A DNA stretch of 64,000 nucleotides from Oscillospiraceae bacterium (GTDB taxonomy: Bacteria; Bacillota; Clostridia; Oscillospirales; Ruminococcaceae). The position numbers were made by a program, and so were the translations under genes. The stretch lies in the NCBI GenBank assembly GCA_015066115.1, contig SVOZ01000001.1:124001-188000 (forward strand). Direction: 5' to 3'. Within the stretch, counting starts at the first letter, position 1. Every line of letters begins with the position of its first letter. Positions 26,956-35,260 of the stretch are shown one piece after another. The notes under the pieces were generated by a model that worked only from the letters and a program-made list of their open reading frames with translations, had not been told where the DNA came from and searched no databases.

Positions 26956-29382
26956 ATGAACAATGAAATCATTATAGATAGAACGGTGGGAAAAATGCTT
27001 CCTGCGCTTGCGCTTAGAGGCATTATGCTTTTTCCTACCACTATTTTGAATTTTGAGGTGGTGCGGCCCAAGTCGGTTGCCGCAGTTAGTTACGCGCTTC
27101 AAAAGCAAAAGGATATATTTTTGGTAACCCAAAAGGACATTATGGTAGAAGAGCCTAATGAAAAGGACCTGTATAAAGTCGGCGTTGTTGCGAGCATTAA
27201 GCAGGTAATCCGCGGAAACGGCAATTCAATGCGGGTTATTGTCGAAGGAAAGTACCGCGCAAAAATGCTTTCCCTTGATACCGAGCAGGATTTTCTTGTT
27301 GCCGATGTAAAGGAGTTTCCCATAAACAAAAGAACAGTTCAGATAACTATTTTGCAAGAGGCACTTATCCGCAAACTTAAGGATTCCTTTGAGGAGTATC
27401 TTTCGCTTATTCCGCCTATGCCAAAAGAGGTTGTTGCGCGCATTTTCAGCGAAAACGATCCCCTTGTGTTAACCGAGCTTTTCGCAGGCAACACTGCGCT
27501 TGCCGTTAATGATAAGCAGGCTGTTTTGGAGCTTTCCGATGTAACAAAAAGGCTTGAATATCTCATAAAAGTCCTTGAACATGAAAACGAGGTCCTTTCG
27601 ATCGAAAAGGAGATCAGCGAAAAGGTTCAGGAAAATATTGATAAAAACCAGCGTGAATACTATCTGCGTGAACAGCTTCGCGTAATCGCGGACGAGCTCT
27701 CAGTAGGGGATGACCCCGTTTCAGAGGCAGAGGAGTATCGCAAAAAACTGCCTTCTTTAAATCTCTCCGAAGAGTCCAACAAAAAGCTTATATCTGAGAT
27801 AAATAAGCTTGCCAAAATGCCCCTTAATTCGCACGAGGCAAGCGTTTTAAGAAGTTATCTTGAGCTTTGCTTTTCGCTTCCTTGGAATAAGTCCACAAAG
27901 GATAAGATAAATATCAAAAATGCGAGAAAAATCCTCGATAGTGAGCATTTCGGGCTTGATGAGGTTAAGGAGCGCATTTTAGAGTTTATGGCTGTAAGAA
28001 AGCTTGCTCCCGATGTTAAAGGCCAGATCATCTGCCTTGTAGGCCCTCCGGGAGTCGGAAAAACCTCAATTGCCGCCTCGCTTGCAAAGGCGATGGGCAG
28101 AAAATATGTCAGAGTATCTCTTGGCGGAGTTCACGATGAAGCCGACATCAGAGGCCATAGAAAGACCTATATCGGTTCAATGCCCGGAAGAATTATAAAT
28201 GCCTTCTCGCAGGCAGATTGCAACAATCCGCTTATCCTTTTTGATGAAATAGACAAAATGGGAAGCGATTTTAAGGGTGACCCCGCCTCTGCAATGCTTG
28301 AGGTTTTAGACAGCGAGCAAAACCACACCTTCCGCGACCATTATCTTGAAATTCCTTTTGATATCAGCAATGCAGTTTTTGTAACCTCGGCAAACACCAC
28401 ATCTACAATTCCTGCTCCCATTCTTGACAGAATGGAAATTATTGAGCTTTCAAGTTACACTGCTGAGGAAAAATTCCGCATTATTAAGGACCATCTTATA
28501 AAGAAACAGCTTAAAAAGCACGGCCTTAACAGAAACACCTGCCGAATAACAGACAGCGCAGTGCGCGATTTAATCGATTTTTACACCAGAGAGGCAGGAG
28601 TAAGACAGGCGGAAAGATTGATTGCCTCGCTTATGCGCAAGGCGGCTAAAAAGCTTGTTTCTGAGGATGTCAGCCGCGTTGTTATCGATTGCTCGGAGCT
28701 TAAAGAATATCTCGGACCTCATAAGTTTAAAAAAGATGTAATTGAAAAAGAGGACCCTGTCGGCGTTGTAAATGGTCTTGCTTACACAACCGTTGGGGGA
28801 GAGCTTCTTAATATTGAGGTTGTAGTGCTTGAGGGAACGGGTAAAATTGAGATAACAGGCTCGCTCGGCGACGTTATGACAGAGTCGGCAAAGGCGGCAT
28901 TAAGCCATATCCGCTCAATCGCAAAATACTATAACATTCCCGAGGATTTTTACAGAACCCGCGATATTCATATCCACGCACCCGAAGGTGCCGTTCCCAA
29001 GGACGGCCCTTCCGCAGGAATAACTATTGCAACCGCAATTCTTTCGGCATTAACTGGTATGCGTGTCAGACGCGATGTTGCTATGACAGGCGAAATAACC
29101 CTGCGCGGAAGAGTTCTTGCAATTGGGGGACTTAAGGAAAAAACAATGGCGGCATATAAAGCTGGAATGAAAAAGGTTATAATTCCTGCCGAGAACATGC
29201 CCGACCTTGAAAAAATCGACCCAACTGTTAAAAACGCCCTTGAATTTGTTCCTGTAAGCGATTTTTCCAAGGTTTTGGAAATTGCCTTGATTTCTGATGA
29301 TATCAAAAACGCGCCTCAGCAAAAAAGCACTAAAAGCATCATAAGAGAAGAGATGGGCACGCGCACAGGCGTAAATATTTAA
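26956..29382 (+). CDS. lon: Lon protease (LonA)
   Basis: An 808-residue ATP-dependent serine protease with an N-terminal substrate-binding LAN domain (LPALALRGIMLFP onward), a helical segment, an AAA+ module with Walker A GPPGVGKTS (about 363) and the Lon proteolytic domain. The catalytic Ser is in PKDGPSAG (about 685) and the Lys in GGLKEKTMAA. It degrades misfolded and regulatory proteins in the cytosol. The AAGGAG site is a little distant from the ATG. Followed 14 bases later by engB, a common Firmicutes arrangement. Confidence 0.97.
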   Translation: MNNEIIIDRTVGKMLPALALRGIMLFPTTILNFEVVRPKSVAAVSYALQKQKDIFLVTQKDIMVEEPNEKDLYKVGVVASIKQVIRGNGNSMRVIVEGKYRAKMLSLDTEQDFLVADVKEFPINKRTVQITILQEALIRKLKDSFEEYLSLIPPMPKEVVARIFSENDPLVLTELFAGNTALAVNDKQAVLELSDVTKRLEYLIKVLEHENEVLSIEKEISEKVQENIDKNQREYYLREQLRVIADELSVGDDPVSEAEEYRKKLPSLNLSEESNKKLISEINKLAKMPLNSHEASVLRSYLELCFSLPWNKSTKDKINIKNARKILDSEHFGLDEVKERILEFMAVRKLAPDVKGQIICLVGPPGVGKTSIAASLAKAMGRKYVRVSLGGVHDEADIRGHRKTYIGSMPGRIINAFSQADCNNPLILFDEIDKMGSDFKGDPASAMLEVLDSEQNHTFRDHYLEIPFDISNAVFVTSANTTSTIPAPILDRMEIIELSSYTAEEKFRIIKDHLIKKQLKKHGLNRNTCRITDSAVRDLIDFYTREAGVRQAERLIASLMRKAAKKLVSEDVSRVVIDCSELKEYLGPHKFKKDVIEKEDPVGVVNGLAYTTVGGELLNIEVVVLEGTGKIEITGSLGDVMTESAKAALSHIRSIAKYYNIPEDFYRTRDIHIHAPEGAVPKDGPSAGITIATAILSALTGMRVRRDVAMTGEITLRGRVLAIGGLKEKTMAAYKAGMKKVIIPAENMPDLEKIDPTVKNALEFVPVSDFSKVLEIALISDDIKNAPQQKSTKSIIREEMGTRTGVNI

Positions 29383-29396
29383 ATCGGAGTAAAATT

Positions 29397-29987
29397 ATGA
29401 ATTTCAATCAAATTCAGTTTGAAACCTCGTTTGGTAGACCCGACCAGTTTTTTGAGTCGGATATGCCCGAGATTGCATTTGTAGGCAGATCGAATGTCGG
29501 CAAATCCTCAATGATAAATAGAGTCTTCAGCAGAAAAAATTTAGCGAGAGTAAGCTCCTCGCCGGGTAAAACCGCAACAATTAACTTTTTCAAGCTCGAA
29601 AATTTAAGATTTGCTGACCTTCCCGGTTATGGCTTTGCCAAGGTTTCTAAGGCCGAAAAAGAAAAATGGGGAAACCTTATGGAAGCCTATTTTGCAGGAG
29701 AAAGAAATATCGAGCTTGTCTTGTCATTAATCGATATAAGGCACCTGCCTTCGCAAGATGACCTTGTTATGATAGACTTTTTAATTCAAAGCGGCTTTCC
29801 CTTTGCGGTTGTTTTAACTAAGGTGGACAAGCTTTCAAAAAAACAGCGCGAGGAAATGCATAAAAAAATAAAGGATGTGCTCGGCTTGTCCTTTGATAAA
29901 AAAATGATAGAATTTTCTGCCGAAACAGGCGAGGGTGCAGAAGAGATACGTGCCCTTTTTGAAGAGATCAGTAAAAACTACTTATAA
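29397..29987 (+). CDS. engB: EngB/YsxC ribosome-assembly GTPase
   Basis: A 196-residue GTPase of the YihA/EngB/YsxC family. Motifs: G1 GRSNVGKSS, G2 region SPGKTATINFF, G3 DLPGYG and G4 TKVDK. It acts in late assembly of the 50S subunit. CGGAG precedes the ATG, and the gene follows lon closely, so they are likely cotranscribed. lysA follows after 16 bases. Confidence 0.96.
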   Translation: MNFNQIQFETSFGRPDQFFESDMPEIAFVGRSNVGKSSMINRVFSRKNLARVSSSPGKTATINFFKLENLRFADLPGYGFAKVSKAEKEKWGNLMEAYFAGERNIELVLSLIDIRHLPSQDDLVMIDFLIQSGFPFAVVLTKVDKLSKKQREEMHKKIKDVLGLSFDKKMIEFSAETGEGAEEIRALFEEISKNYL

Positions 29988-30003
29988 TTCTTGGGGGATC
30001 ATT

Positions 30004-31302
30004 ATGTTTGTATCAGACAGCCTTGGAATAAATGAAAAAGGCAATTTAAGCATTGGCGGCGTTGACACCGTTGCGCTCGCGAAGGAGTTTAAAACTCCGC
30101 TTTATGTAATGAGCGAGGACGGAATAAGAAAAAATTGCCGCAGTTTTAAGGATGCGGTCGATAAATATTATGATGGTAACGGTCTTATTCTGTATGCCTC
30201 AAAGGCTTTTTGCTGTAAAGAAATATGCAGAGTTATAAATAGTGAAGGCCTTGGGCTCGATGTTGTTTCGGGCGGCGAGCTTTATACAGCGCTGTCGGTT
30301 TCATTTCCTGCGGAGAGAATCTATTTCCACGGAAATAATAAAAGCCCTGAGGAAATTTTTTATGCAGTTGAAAATAAAGTCGGCTGTATTGTAGTTGACC
30401 ACATTGATGAGCTTGATGTTATAAATTCTGCGGCCGAAAAGTGTAATACAAAACAAAAGGTTATGCTCAGAATCAAGCCCGGAATAGACGCTCACACCCA
30501 CGAATTTATTAAAACAGGCCAGATCGACTCTAAATTCGGCTTTACCCTTGAGCATAACGAGGCAATGAACGCCGTTAAAAAAGCCATTGAGCTTGAAAAT
30601 ATTGACCTTTGCGGAATTCACTGCCACATCGGCTCTCAGATATTTGATGAACAGCCCTTTGAGTTTGCGGCAAAAATTATGATAAACTTCTTATACGAGA
30701 TAAAAAATGAAACAGGCATCGAACTTGAAAGATTAAATCTCGGCGGCGGCTTTGGAATTAAATATCTTAAAGGCGACATGGCCATCCCGTTTGAAAACTA
30801 TATCCAAAAGGCGTCTCAGGTCGTAAAGCAGGAGTGTCAAAATAAGGGCATAGCCGTTCCTTTTATCCTTATGGAGCCGGGAAGGGCAATTGTCGGCAGT
30901 GAAGGTATAACCCTTTACACCGTTGGCTTTGTTAAAGACATTCCAAATGTACGCAAATTTGTGTCGGTCAACGGCGGAATGAGCGATAATCCGAGGTTTG
31001 CACTCTATCAGGCTGAGTACACCGCTGTTGTTGCAAACCGCGCAGGCGAAATTGCCGACGATGTTGTTACCATTGCGGGAAAATGCTGTGAAAGCGGCGA
31101 CCTTATTCAAAAGGATTGCCCCATACAAAATGCAAAAACAGGGGACATCCTTGCCGTTTTATCAACAGGCGCTTATAACTATTCAATGGCCTCTAACTAT
31201 AACCGAATTCCCAAACCGCCCGTTGTTTTTGTTAAAAACGGTGAGGCAAGGCTGGTTGTGCGCCGCGAAAGCTATGATGACGTTTTAAAGAGCGACATTT
31301 AA
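30004..31302 (+). CDS. lysA: Diaminopimelate decarboxylase
   Basis: The track ORF overlaps engB; the ATG at 30004 behind GGGGGATC gives MFVSDSLGINEKGN and 432 residues. The protein is a fold-III PLP enzyme: PLP lysine in LYASKAF, HGNNKS, HCHIGSQ, GGGFGI, EPGRAIVG and CCESGD at the C-terminal active site. It converts meso-diaminopimelate to lysine, the last step of lysine synthesis; lysC and hom at 59-61.5 kb feed the same pathway. Confidence 0.95.
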   Translation: MFVSDSLGINEKGNLSIGGVDTVALAKEFKTPLYVMSEDGIRKNCRSFKDAVDKYYDGNGLILYASKAFCCKEICRVINSEGLGLDVVSGGELYTALSVSFPAERIYFHGNNKSPEEIFYAVENKVGCIVVDHIDELDVINSAAEKCNTKQKVMLRIKPGIDAHTHEFIKTGQIDSKFGFTLEHNEAMNAVKKAIELENIDLCGIHCHIGSQIFDEQPFEFAAKIMINFLYEIKNETGIELERLNLGGGFGIKYLKGDMAIPFENYIQKASQVVKQECQNKGIAVPFILMEPGRAIVGSEGITLYTVGFVKDIPNVRKFVSVNGGMSDNPRFALYQAEYTAVVANRAGEIADDVVTIAGKCCESGDLIQKDCPIQNAKTGDILAVLSTGAYNYSMASNYNRIPKPPVVFVKNGEARLVVRRESYDDVLKSDI

Positions 31303-31323
31303 GATAAATGAAAGGCAGATAAA

Positions 31324-32067
31324 ATGAAAACTTACGAGGCGTTTGCCGCTTATTACGACGGTTTAACCGATAATGTGGACTATAATGCGCTTTGCGACCG
31401 TTTTTGTCAGCTTTTTTCGCAGTACGGAAACGGTGGAAAGATAGTTTTGGACTTGGCTTGCGGAACAGGCTCGCTTTCAATTTTGCTTGCCGAAAAGGGC
31501 TTTGACGTTGTCGGTGTCGATGCAAGTGAAGAGATGCTCTCTGAAGCGATGAATAAGTCCTTTGAGTTTGGAAATCCTATTTTTTTAAACCAGAGCATGC
31601 AGAGCCTTGATATGTTCGGAACTATTGACGCCGCCGTTTGTACCCTTGACAGCATTAACCATCTTAAAACAAAAAAAGATGTTAAAAAGGCTATTGATCG
31701 AGTGTCGCTTTTCTTAAATCCCAAAGGTTTGTTTTTATTCGATGTAAACACCCTTTATAAGCATCAGGAAATTTTAGGAAACAATACTTTTGTTTATGAC
31801 ACAGATTCGGTTTACTGCGTCTGGCAAAATAATTTCCATAAGAAAAGCGGTCAAATAGACATCTCTCTTGACTTTTTTGAAAAACAGGACGATGGTAGTT
31901 ATTTAAGGGAAAATGAGTGCTTTAGCGAGTATTATTACAGCGATGAGTTTTTAACTCAGACCTTAGAAGAAAATTCGCTCAAAGTGCTTTGTAGATTTGA
32001 TGATTATTCGGACAGAAATGTAAACGAGAAATCCCAAAGAGTTTTGTATCTTTGCAGAAAGGAATAG
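31324..32067 (+). CDS. Class I SAM-dependent methyltransferase
   Basis: A 247-residue protein with a Rossmann-type methyltransferase domain: motif I VLDLACGTGSLSI (about 40-52), the acidic end of strand 2 in VGVDASEEML, and the post-I block DAAVCTLDSINHL. It belongs to the small Firmicutes group with the N-terminal YxxFAxYYDxL motif (here YEAFAAYYDGL). Substrate unknown. AAAGG precedes the ATG, and hslO begins six bases after the stop. Confidence 0.86.
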   Translation: MKTYEAFAAYYDGLTDNVDYNALCDRFCQLFSQYGNGGKIVLDLACGTGSLSILLAEKGFDVVGVDASEEMLSEAMNKSFEFGNPIFLNQSMQSLDMFGTIDAAVCTLDSINHLKTKKDVKKAIDRVSLFLNPKGLFLFDVNTLYKHQEILGNNTFVYDTDSVYCVWQNNFHKKSGQIDISLDFFEKQDDGSYLRENECFSEYYYSDEFLTQTLEENSLKVLCRFDDYSDRNVNEKSQRVLYLCRKE

Positions 32068-32073
32068 GTAAAA

Positions 32074-32955
32074 ATGGGAGAATTAGTCAGAACAATTTCA
32101 GAGAACGGCGGAATAATTGCCCTTGCCGTCGATTCAACCGATATAGTTTCCAGAATGGAGAATATACATAAAACCTCTGCTGTTGTTACAGCGGGCCTTG
32201 GCAGACTCTTAACAGCCGCATCGCTTATGGGAAGTATGCTAAAAGGAAAAGACGACTCTATAACCCTTCGAATAAACGGCGGAGGCCCTGCAGGCTCGCT
32301 TATTGCCGTTACCGATTATATGGGAAATGTGCGCGGCTATGTTGCAAACCCAATTGTTGAGATTCCTTTAAATCAGTATGGCAAGCTTGATGTTTCGGGC
32401 GCCGTCGGTAAAGAAGGCTATCTGTCGGTTGTAAAGGATATTGGCCTTAAAGATCCCTATGTCGGACAGATTCCTATCGTTTCTGGCGAGATAGCCGAGG
32501 ATATAACCGCTTATTACGCAACAAGCGAGCAAATTCCCACCGCTTGCGGTCTCGGAGTGCTTGTTGGAGAAGATCTGTCTGTTATCAGTGCAGGCGGATA
32601 TATCATTCAGCTTCTTCCCGGCGTAACAGATGACGAAATAACACAAATTGAAAATAACATTAAGGCAATGCCGCCTGTAAGCAGTATGCTCAGAGATAAA
32701 ATGACGCCTGAGGACATCTGCAAAAAGGCTCTCGAAGGCTTTAATCCTCAGGTTCTTGATCGTATGCATTGTGTGTATCATTGCAACTGCAGTAGAGAAA
32801 GGGTAGAAAAGGCGCTTTTGTCTTTGGGTGTGCAGGAGCTTGAAGAAATGATAGCTGAAAACAAGACCCAGAGCGTAAATTGCCATTTTTGTAATAAGAT
32901 CTATAGATTTAACTCCAATGAGCTTTCTCAGCTGCTTGAAAAGGCTAAAAAATAG
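32074..32955 (+). CDS. hslO: Hsp33, redox-regulated chaperone
   Basis: A 293-residue Hsp33. The redox switch is complete: CNC (HCNCSRE, about 238-240) and CHFC (about 270) supply the four zinc-binding cysteines that form disulfides on oxidation. N-terminal signatures such as TAGLGRLLTAASLMGSMLK are typical. It is a cytosolic holdase under oxidative stress. The ribosome binding site is weak and lies over the stop of the preceding methyltransferase gene, implying coupled translation. Confidence 0.95.
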   Translation: MGELVRTISENGGIIALAVDSTDIVSRMENIHKTSAVVTAGLGRLLTAASLMGSMLKGKDDSITLRINGGGPAGSLIAVTDYMGNVRGYVANPIVEIPLNQYGKLDVSGAVGKEGYLSVVKDIGLKDPYVGQIPIVSGEIAEDITAYYATSEQIPTACGLGVLVGEDLSVISAGGYIIQLLPGVTDDEITQIENNIKAMPPVSSMLRDKMTPEDICKKALEGFNPQVLDRMHCVYHCNCSRERVEKALLSLGVQELEEMIAENKTQSVNCHFCNKIYRFNSNELSQLLEKAKK

Positions 32956-33003
32956 TGTGTTTTCTGCCCGATAAAAATATTTTTAAAAATTTTCAAAATT
33001 CGC

Positions 33004-33032
33004 TTGCATTTTGAGAACATCTGTGATATTAT
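33004..33032 (+). promoter_or_regulatory. sigma-A promoter of tRNA-Pro and probably asnA
   Basis: TTGCAT and TATTAT are 17 bases apart, 15 bases upstream of the tRNA. An overlapping TATAAT at 33030-33035 has a 20-base spacer. No other promoter is visible before asnA. Confidence 0.6.
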
Positions 33033-33047
33033 AATCGGGTAGCAAAT

Positions 33048-33124
33048 CTGGGTGTGGCGCAGTTTGGTAGCGCGCTACCTTGGGGTGGTAGAGGCCGTGG
33101 GTTCAACTCCCGCCACTCAGACCA
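33048..33124 (+). tRNA. tRNA-Pro (anticodon GGG)
   Basis: A 77-base cloverleaf with encoded CCA. Acceptor CTGGGTG/CACTCAG has one G-U pair; the anticodon arm is CTACC-TTGGGGT-GGTAG with GGG at 33082-33084; the T arm is GTGGG-TTCAACT-CCCGC. Confidence 0.95.
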
Positions 33125-33126
33125 TG

Positions 33127-33162
33127 TCGTCGCGAACACAGTTTTTGTTCGCGACGATTTTT
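33127..33162 (+). terminator. Terminator between tRNA-Pro and asnA
   Basis: TCGTCGCGAAC and GTTCGCGACGA form an 11-bp stem followed by TTTTT. Only 22 bases separate it from asnA, so asnA expression would need read-through of this stem. Confidence 0.85.
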
Positions 33163-33183
33163 ACTTTAAGAAGGAGTGATAAG

Positions 33184-34191
33184 ATGTTCAGCGTAAAAAT
33201 TCCCAAAGGCTATAAGTCGACCCTGTCTTTGAGAGAAACTCAACGTGCTATAAAGCTTACAAAGGATCTTTTTGAGCGAAATTTGGCTTCTGCGCTGAAT
33301 TTGGAAAGGGTAACAGCTCCTTTGATTGTTAAAAAACAAAGCGGAATTAACGATGATTTAAGCGGCGTTGAAAGAAAGGTTCATTTTACTACAAAGGAAT
33401 TTAATTGCGATGCCGAGGTCGTTCAGTCTTTAGCTAAGTGGAAAAGGCTTGCGCTTTATAGATATGGCTTTAAAAAGGGCGAAGGTCTTTACACAGATAT
33501 GAGCGCCATTCGCCGTGATGACAGCGTTGATAATCTTCATTCAATTTATGTTGACCAGTGGGATTGGGAGCTTGTTATCGGCAAAGAGGACAGAACGGTT
33601 GAGTTTTTAAAAGAAACCGTCAGAAAGATCGTTGCCGCATTTGTAAAGACTCATAAGGCTGTTGTAAAGGAATATCCTTCGATTAAACAAACATTTTCTG
33701 AGGATGTCTTTTTTGTTACAACTCAGGAACTTGAGGATATGTATCCCGAACTCACAGCAAAACAGCGCGAAAATGAGATAACAAAGAAGTACAAGACCGT
33801 TTTCATTATGCAGATAGGCGAGGTCCTCAAAAGCGGCAATAAGCATGACGGCAGAGCGCCCGACTATGATGACTGGTCACTAAATGGCGACCTTTTAATG
33901 TGGAGCGATCCTCTTGATGTTGCAATCGAGCTTTCCTCCATGGGAATTCGTGTAGACCGCGAGACGCTTATATATCAGCTCGAAAAAGCAGGCTGTATGG
34001 ATAGGCTTGAGTATGATTATCATTCTAAGATTGCGAATGAGACCCTGCCGCTTACAATCGGCGGCGGCTTAGGACAGTCGAGAATTTGCCTTATAATGCT
34101 TGATAAAATCCACGTTGGCGAGGTTCAGTCGTCGATCTGGCCCGATGAAATGGTTAAAGAATGTGCTGAGCAAGGCGTGGAACTTTTGTAA
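33184..34191 (+). CDS. asnA: Aspartate-ammonia ligase (asparagine synthetase A)
   Basis: The track ORF wrongly extends through the tRNA; the ATG at 33184 behind AAGGAGTG gives a 335-residue AsnA. The protein has the class II aminoacyl-tRNA-synthetase-like fold: ERVTAPLIVKKQSGINDDL, HFTTKEFNCDAEVVQSLAKWKR, HSIYVDQWDWE and the motif 3-like GGGLGQSRICLIML. It makes asparagine from aspartate, ammonia and ATP. The gene lies between two tRNA genes. Confidence 0.96.
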   Translation: MFSVKIPKGYKSTLSLRETQRAIKLTKDLFERNLASALNLERVTAPLIVKKQSGINDDLSGVERKVHFTTKEFNCDAEVVQSLAKWKRLALYRYGFKKGEGLYTDMSAIRRDDSVDNLHSIYVDQWDWELVIGKEDRTVEFLKETVRKIVAAFVKTHKAVVKEYPSIKQTFSEDVFFVTTQELEDMYPELTAKQRENEITKKYKTVFIMQIGEVLKSGNKHDGRAPDYDDWSLNGDLLMWSDPLDVAIELSSMGIRVDRETLIYQLEKAGCMDRLEYDYHSKIANETLPLTIGGGLGQSRICLIMLDKIHVGEVQSSIWPDEMVKECAEQGVELL

Positions 34192-34224
34192 TAAAAAAAT
34201 CCTTAAAAAATTTGCATTTTCTTA

Positions 34225-34253
34225 TTGACAAAGCAAATAACGGATGATATAAT
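34225..34253 (+). promoter_or_regulatory. Perfect-consensus sigma-A promoter of tRNA-Leu
   Basis: TTGACA, a 17-base spacer and TATAAT: an exact match to consensus with ideal spacing, 33 bases upstream of the tRNA. Confidence 0.92.
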
Positions 34254-34258
34254 GATTA

Positions 34259-34279
34259 GGCGCTCTGAAAGAGAGCGCC
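34259..34279 (+). other. Hairpin in the 5' leader of tRNA-Leu
   Basis: GGCGCTCT-GAAAG-AGAGCGCC lies at the expected transcription start and ends seven bases before the tRNA. It may help tRNA 5' processing or leader stability; this is inference. Confidence 0.55.
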
Positions 34280-34286
34280 GAAATAT

Positions 34287-34370
34287 GCGAGTGTGCTGGA
34301 ACTGGCAGACAGGCACGTTTGAGGGGCGTGTGTCTTTGGCGTACGGGTTCAAGTCCCGTCACTCGCACCA
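34287..34370 (+). tRNA. tRNA-Leu (anticodon GAG)
   Basis: An 84-base class II tRNA with encoded CCA. Acceptor GCGAGTG/CACTCGC is perfect; the anticodon arm is CACGT-TTGAGGG-GCGTG with GAG at 34321-34323; a long variable arm follows; the T arm is ACGGG-TTCAAGT-CCCGT. Confidence 0.95.
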
Positions 34371-34411
34371 AAATAAAGGATACCACATGGGTGGTATCCT
34401 TTATTTTTTTG
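34371..34411 (+). terminator. Terminator of tRNA-Leu
   Basis: AAATAAAGGATACCAC-ATGG-GTGGTATCCTTTATTT followed by more T: a long stem directly after the tRNA CCA. Confidence 0.92.
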
Positions 34412-34431
34412 CAAATCCGAGAGACCCCACA

Positions 34432-34479
34432 GCCTAAGAGGGTACTACGCATACGAAAAACAGTCCGGTGGACTTTTTT
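34432..34479 (+). repeat. Short repeat, copy 1, with hairpin
   Basis: A 29-base unit (core ACTACGCA, then ACGAAAAA) occurs here and again at 35172-35200 with 26 of 29 bases the same. This copy is followed at once by AGTCC-GGT-GGACT plus a T run, a terminator-like hairpin. The two copies bracket the DUF4375 gene. Confidence 0.65.
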
Positions 34480-34499
34480 AGCTTGCAAGGTTGTTTATC

Positions 34500-34528
34500 T
34501 TGAAAAATCTATAACTAAATGTTATACT
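34500..34528 (+). promoter_or_regulatory. sigma-A promoter of the DUF4375 gene
   Basis: TTGAAA and TATACT with a 17-base spacer, 20 bases upstream of the start codon. Confidence 0.65.
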
Positions 34529-34547
34529 ATAAAAAAGGGGATATAAT

Positions 34548-35072
34548 ATGGGAATTTTAGGAACAATAATTTATAATATTAAAAACATGAAAAAAGCCAA
34601 AAAATATAGAACCATGGGAAAAGCAGGATTACTTGATTTACGTGACGAAGAATTTTATGATGCCATAGAATGTATTTGCGAAGATGCTGTATACGATATT
34701 AACGAAACCAAGCTGACAGATGAACAGAAAATTGTTTATTCACTCAATAAATTTGAAGCAGAAGTAAACAACGGTGGATTGTGTCAATTTTTTGTAAATT
34801 CCAGTAGTGAGTGTGCTCCTTATATCAGCAAAGCACTTGCAGCTGTTGGAGCAATTGAGATTAAGACATTGTTCGATAATTTTATAAATGAAAATAACAT
34901 TGATGTAAATGATTTGTCTTCTTTTAAAATTAGCAATATTGATGAATATGAAGCACAAACCGAGCGATTTGGTTTTGATGGTTTTGACGATAGATTCTAC
35001 CAAGACGAAAATTTTCATCAACAAATTATTGACTATTCAAGAAAACACATTGAGCAACTTATTATAAATTGA
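34548..35072 (+). CDS. DUF4375 (DMP19-like) protein
   Basis: A 174-residue soluble, acidic protein. The conserved DUF4375 core is seen as FEAEVNNGGLCQFFVNSS (about 68-85), followed by a helical C-terminal part with RFGFDGFDDRFYQDE. The family occurs widely in accessory loci; DMP19 has been described as a DNA mimic, but this protein is distant and a similar role is only a possibility. The gene is visibly more AT-rich than its neighbours, has its own promoter and terminator, and sits between two copies of a short repeat, so recent acquisition is likely. AAGGGGATA precedes the ATG. Confidence 0.83.
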   Translation: MGILGTIIYNIKNMKKAKKYRTMGKAGLLDLRDEEFYDAIECICEDAVYDINETKLTDEQKIVYSLNKFEAEVNNGGLCQFFVNSSSECAPYISKALAAVGAIEIKTLFDNFINENNIDVNDLSSFKISNIDEYEAQTERFGFDGFDDRFYQDENFHQQIIDYSRKHIEQLIIN

Positions 35073-35115
35073 AAGTAGCCGGATGTTTTCGAAATCCTTT
35101 AAGAATAACCACGCC

Positions 35116-35157
35116 AAAATTACGGGTACCGCTTTAGCGACACCCGTAATTTTTTTG
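35116..35157 (+). terminator. Terminator of the DUF4375 gene
   Basis: AAATTACGGGT and ACCCGTAATTTTTTT flank a 14-base loop, 44 bases after the stop codon. Confidence 0.88.
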
Positions 35158-35171
35158 TAATATAGGACATT

Positions 35172-35200
35172 GCCTAACAGGGCACTACGCAAACGAAAAA
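35172..35200 (+). repeat. Short repeat, copy 2
   Basis: Second copy of the 29-base unit at 34432-34460, in the same orientation, with three base differences. As in copy 1 it is followed by a CAGTCC hairpin, here after a 12-base insertion (35213-35242). Confidence 0.65.
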
Positions 35201-35212
35201 GAGTTACAAATT

Positions 35213-35243
35213 AAAAAAGCAGTCCGTAAAGGACTGCTTTTTG
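35213..35243. terminator. Hairpin terminator, probably of the CofE-like gene
   Basis: AAAAAAGCAGTCC-GTAAA-GGACTGCTTTTT is symmetrical with A and T tracts and lies just beyond the stop of the minus-strand CofE-like gene. It also belongs to the repeat unit. Confidence 0.8.
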
Positions 35244-35260
35244 TGTTGCATTAAATATAA

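Noticed and set aside
33052-33183. N-terminal extension of the asnA ORF in the track
   Set aside because: It reads through the tRNA-Pro gene and the terminator; the ATG at 33184 has a clear AAGGAGTG site and gives the usual AsnA length.
34225-34488. Small ORFs over tRNA-Leu on both strands
   Set aside because: They overlap a well-formed tRNA, promoter and terminator and have no family features.
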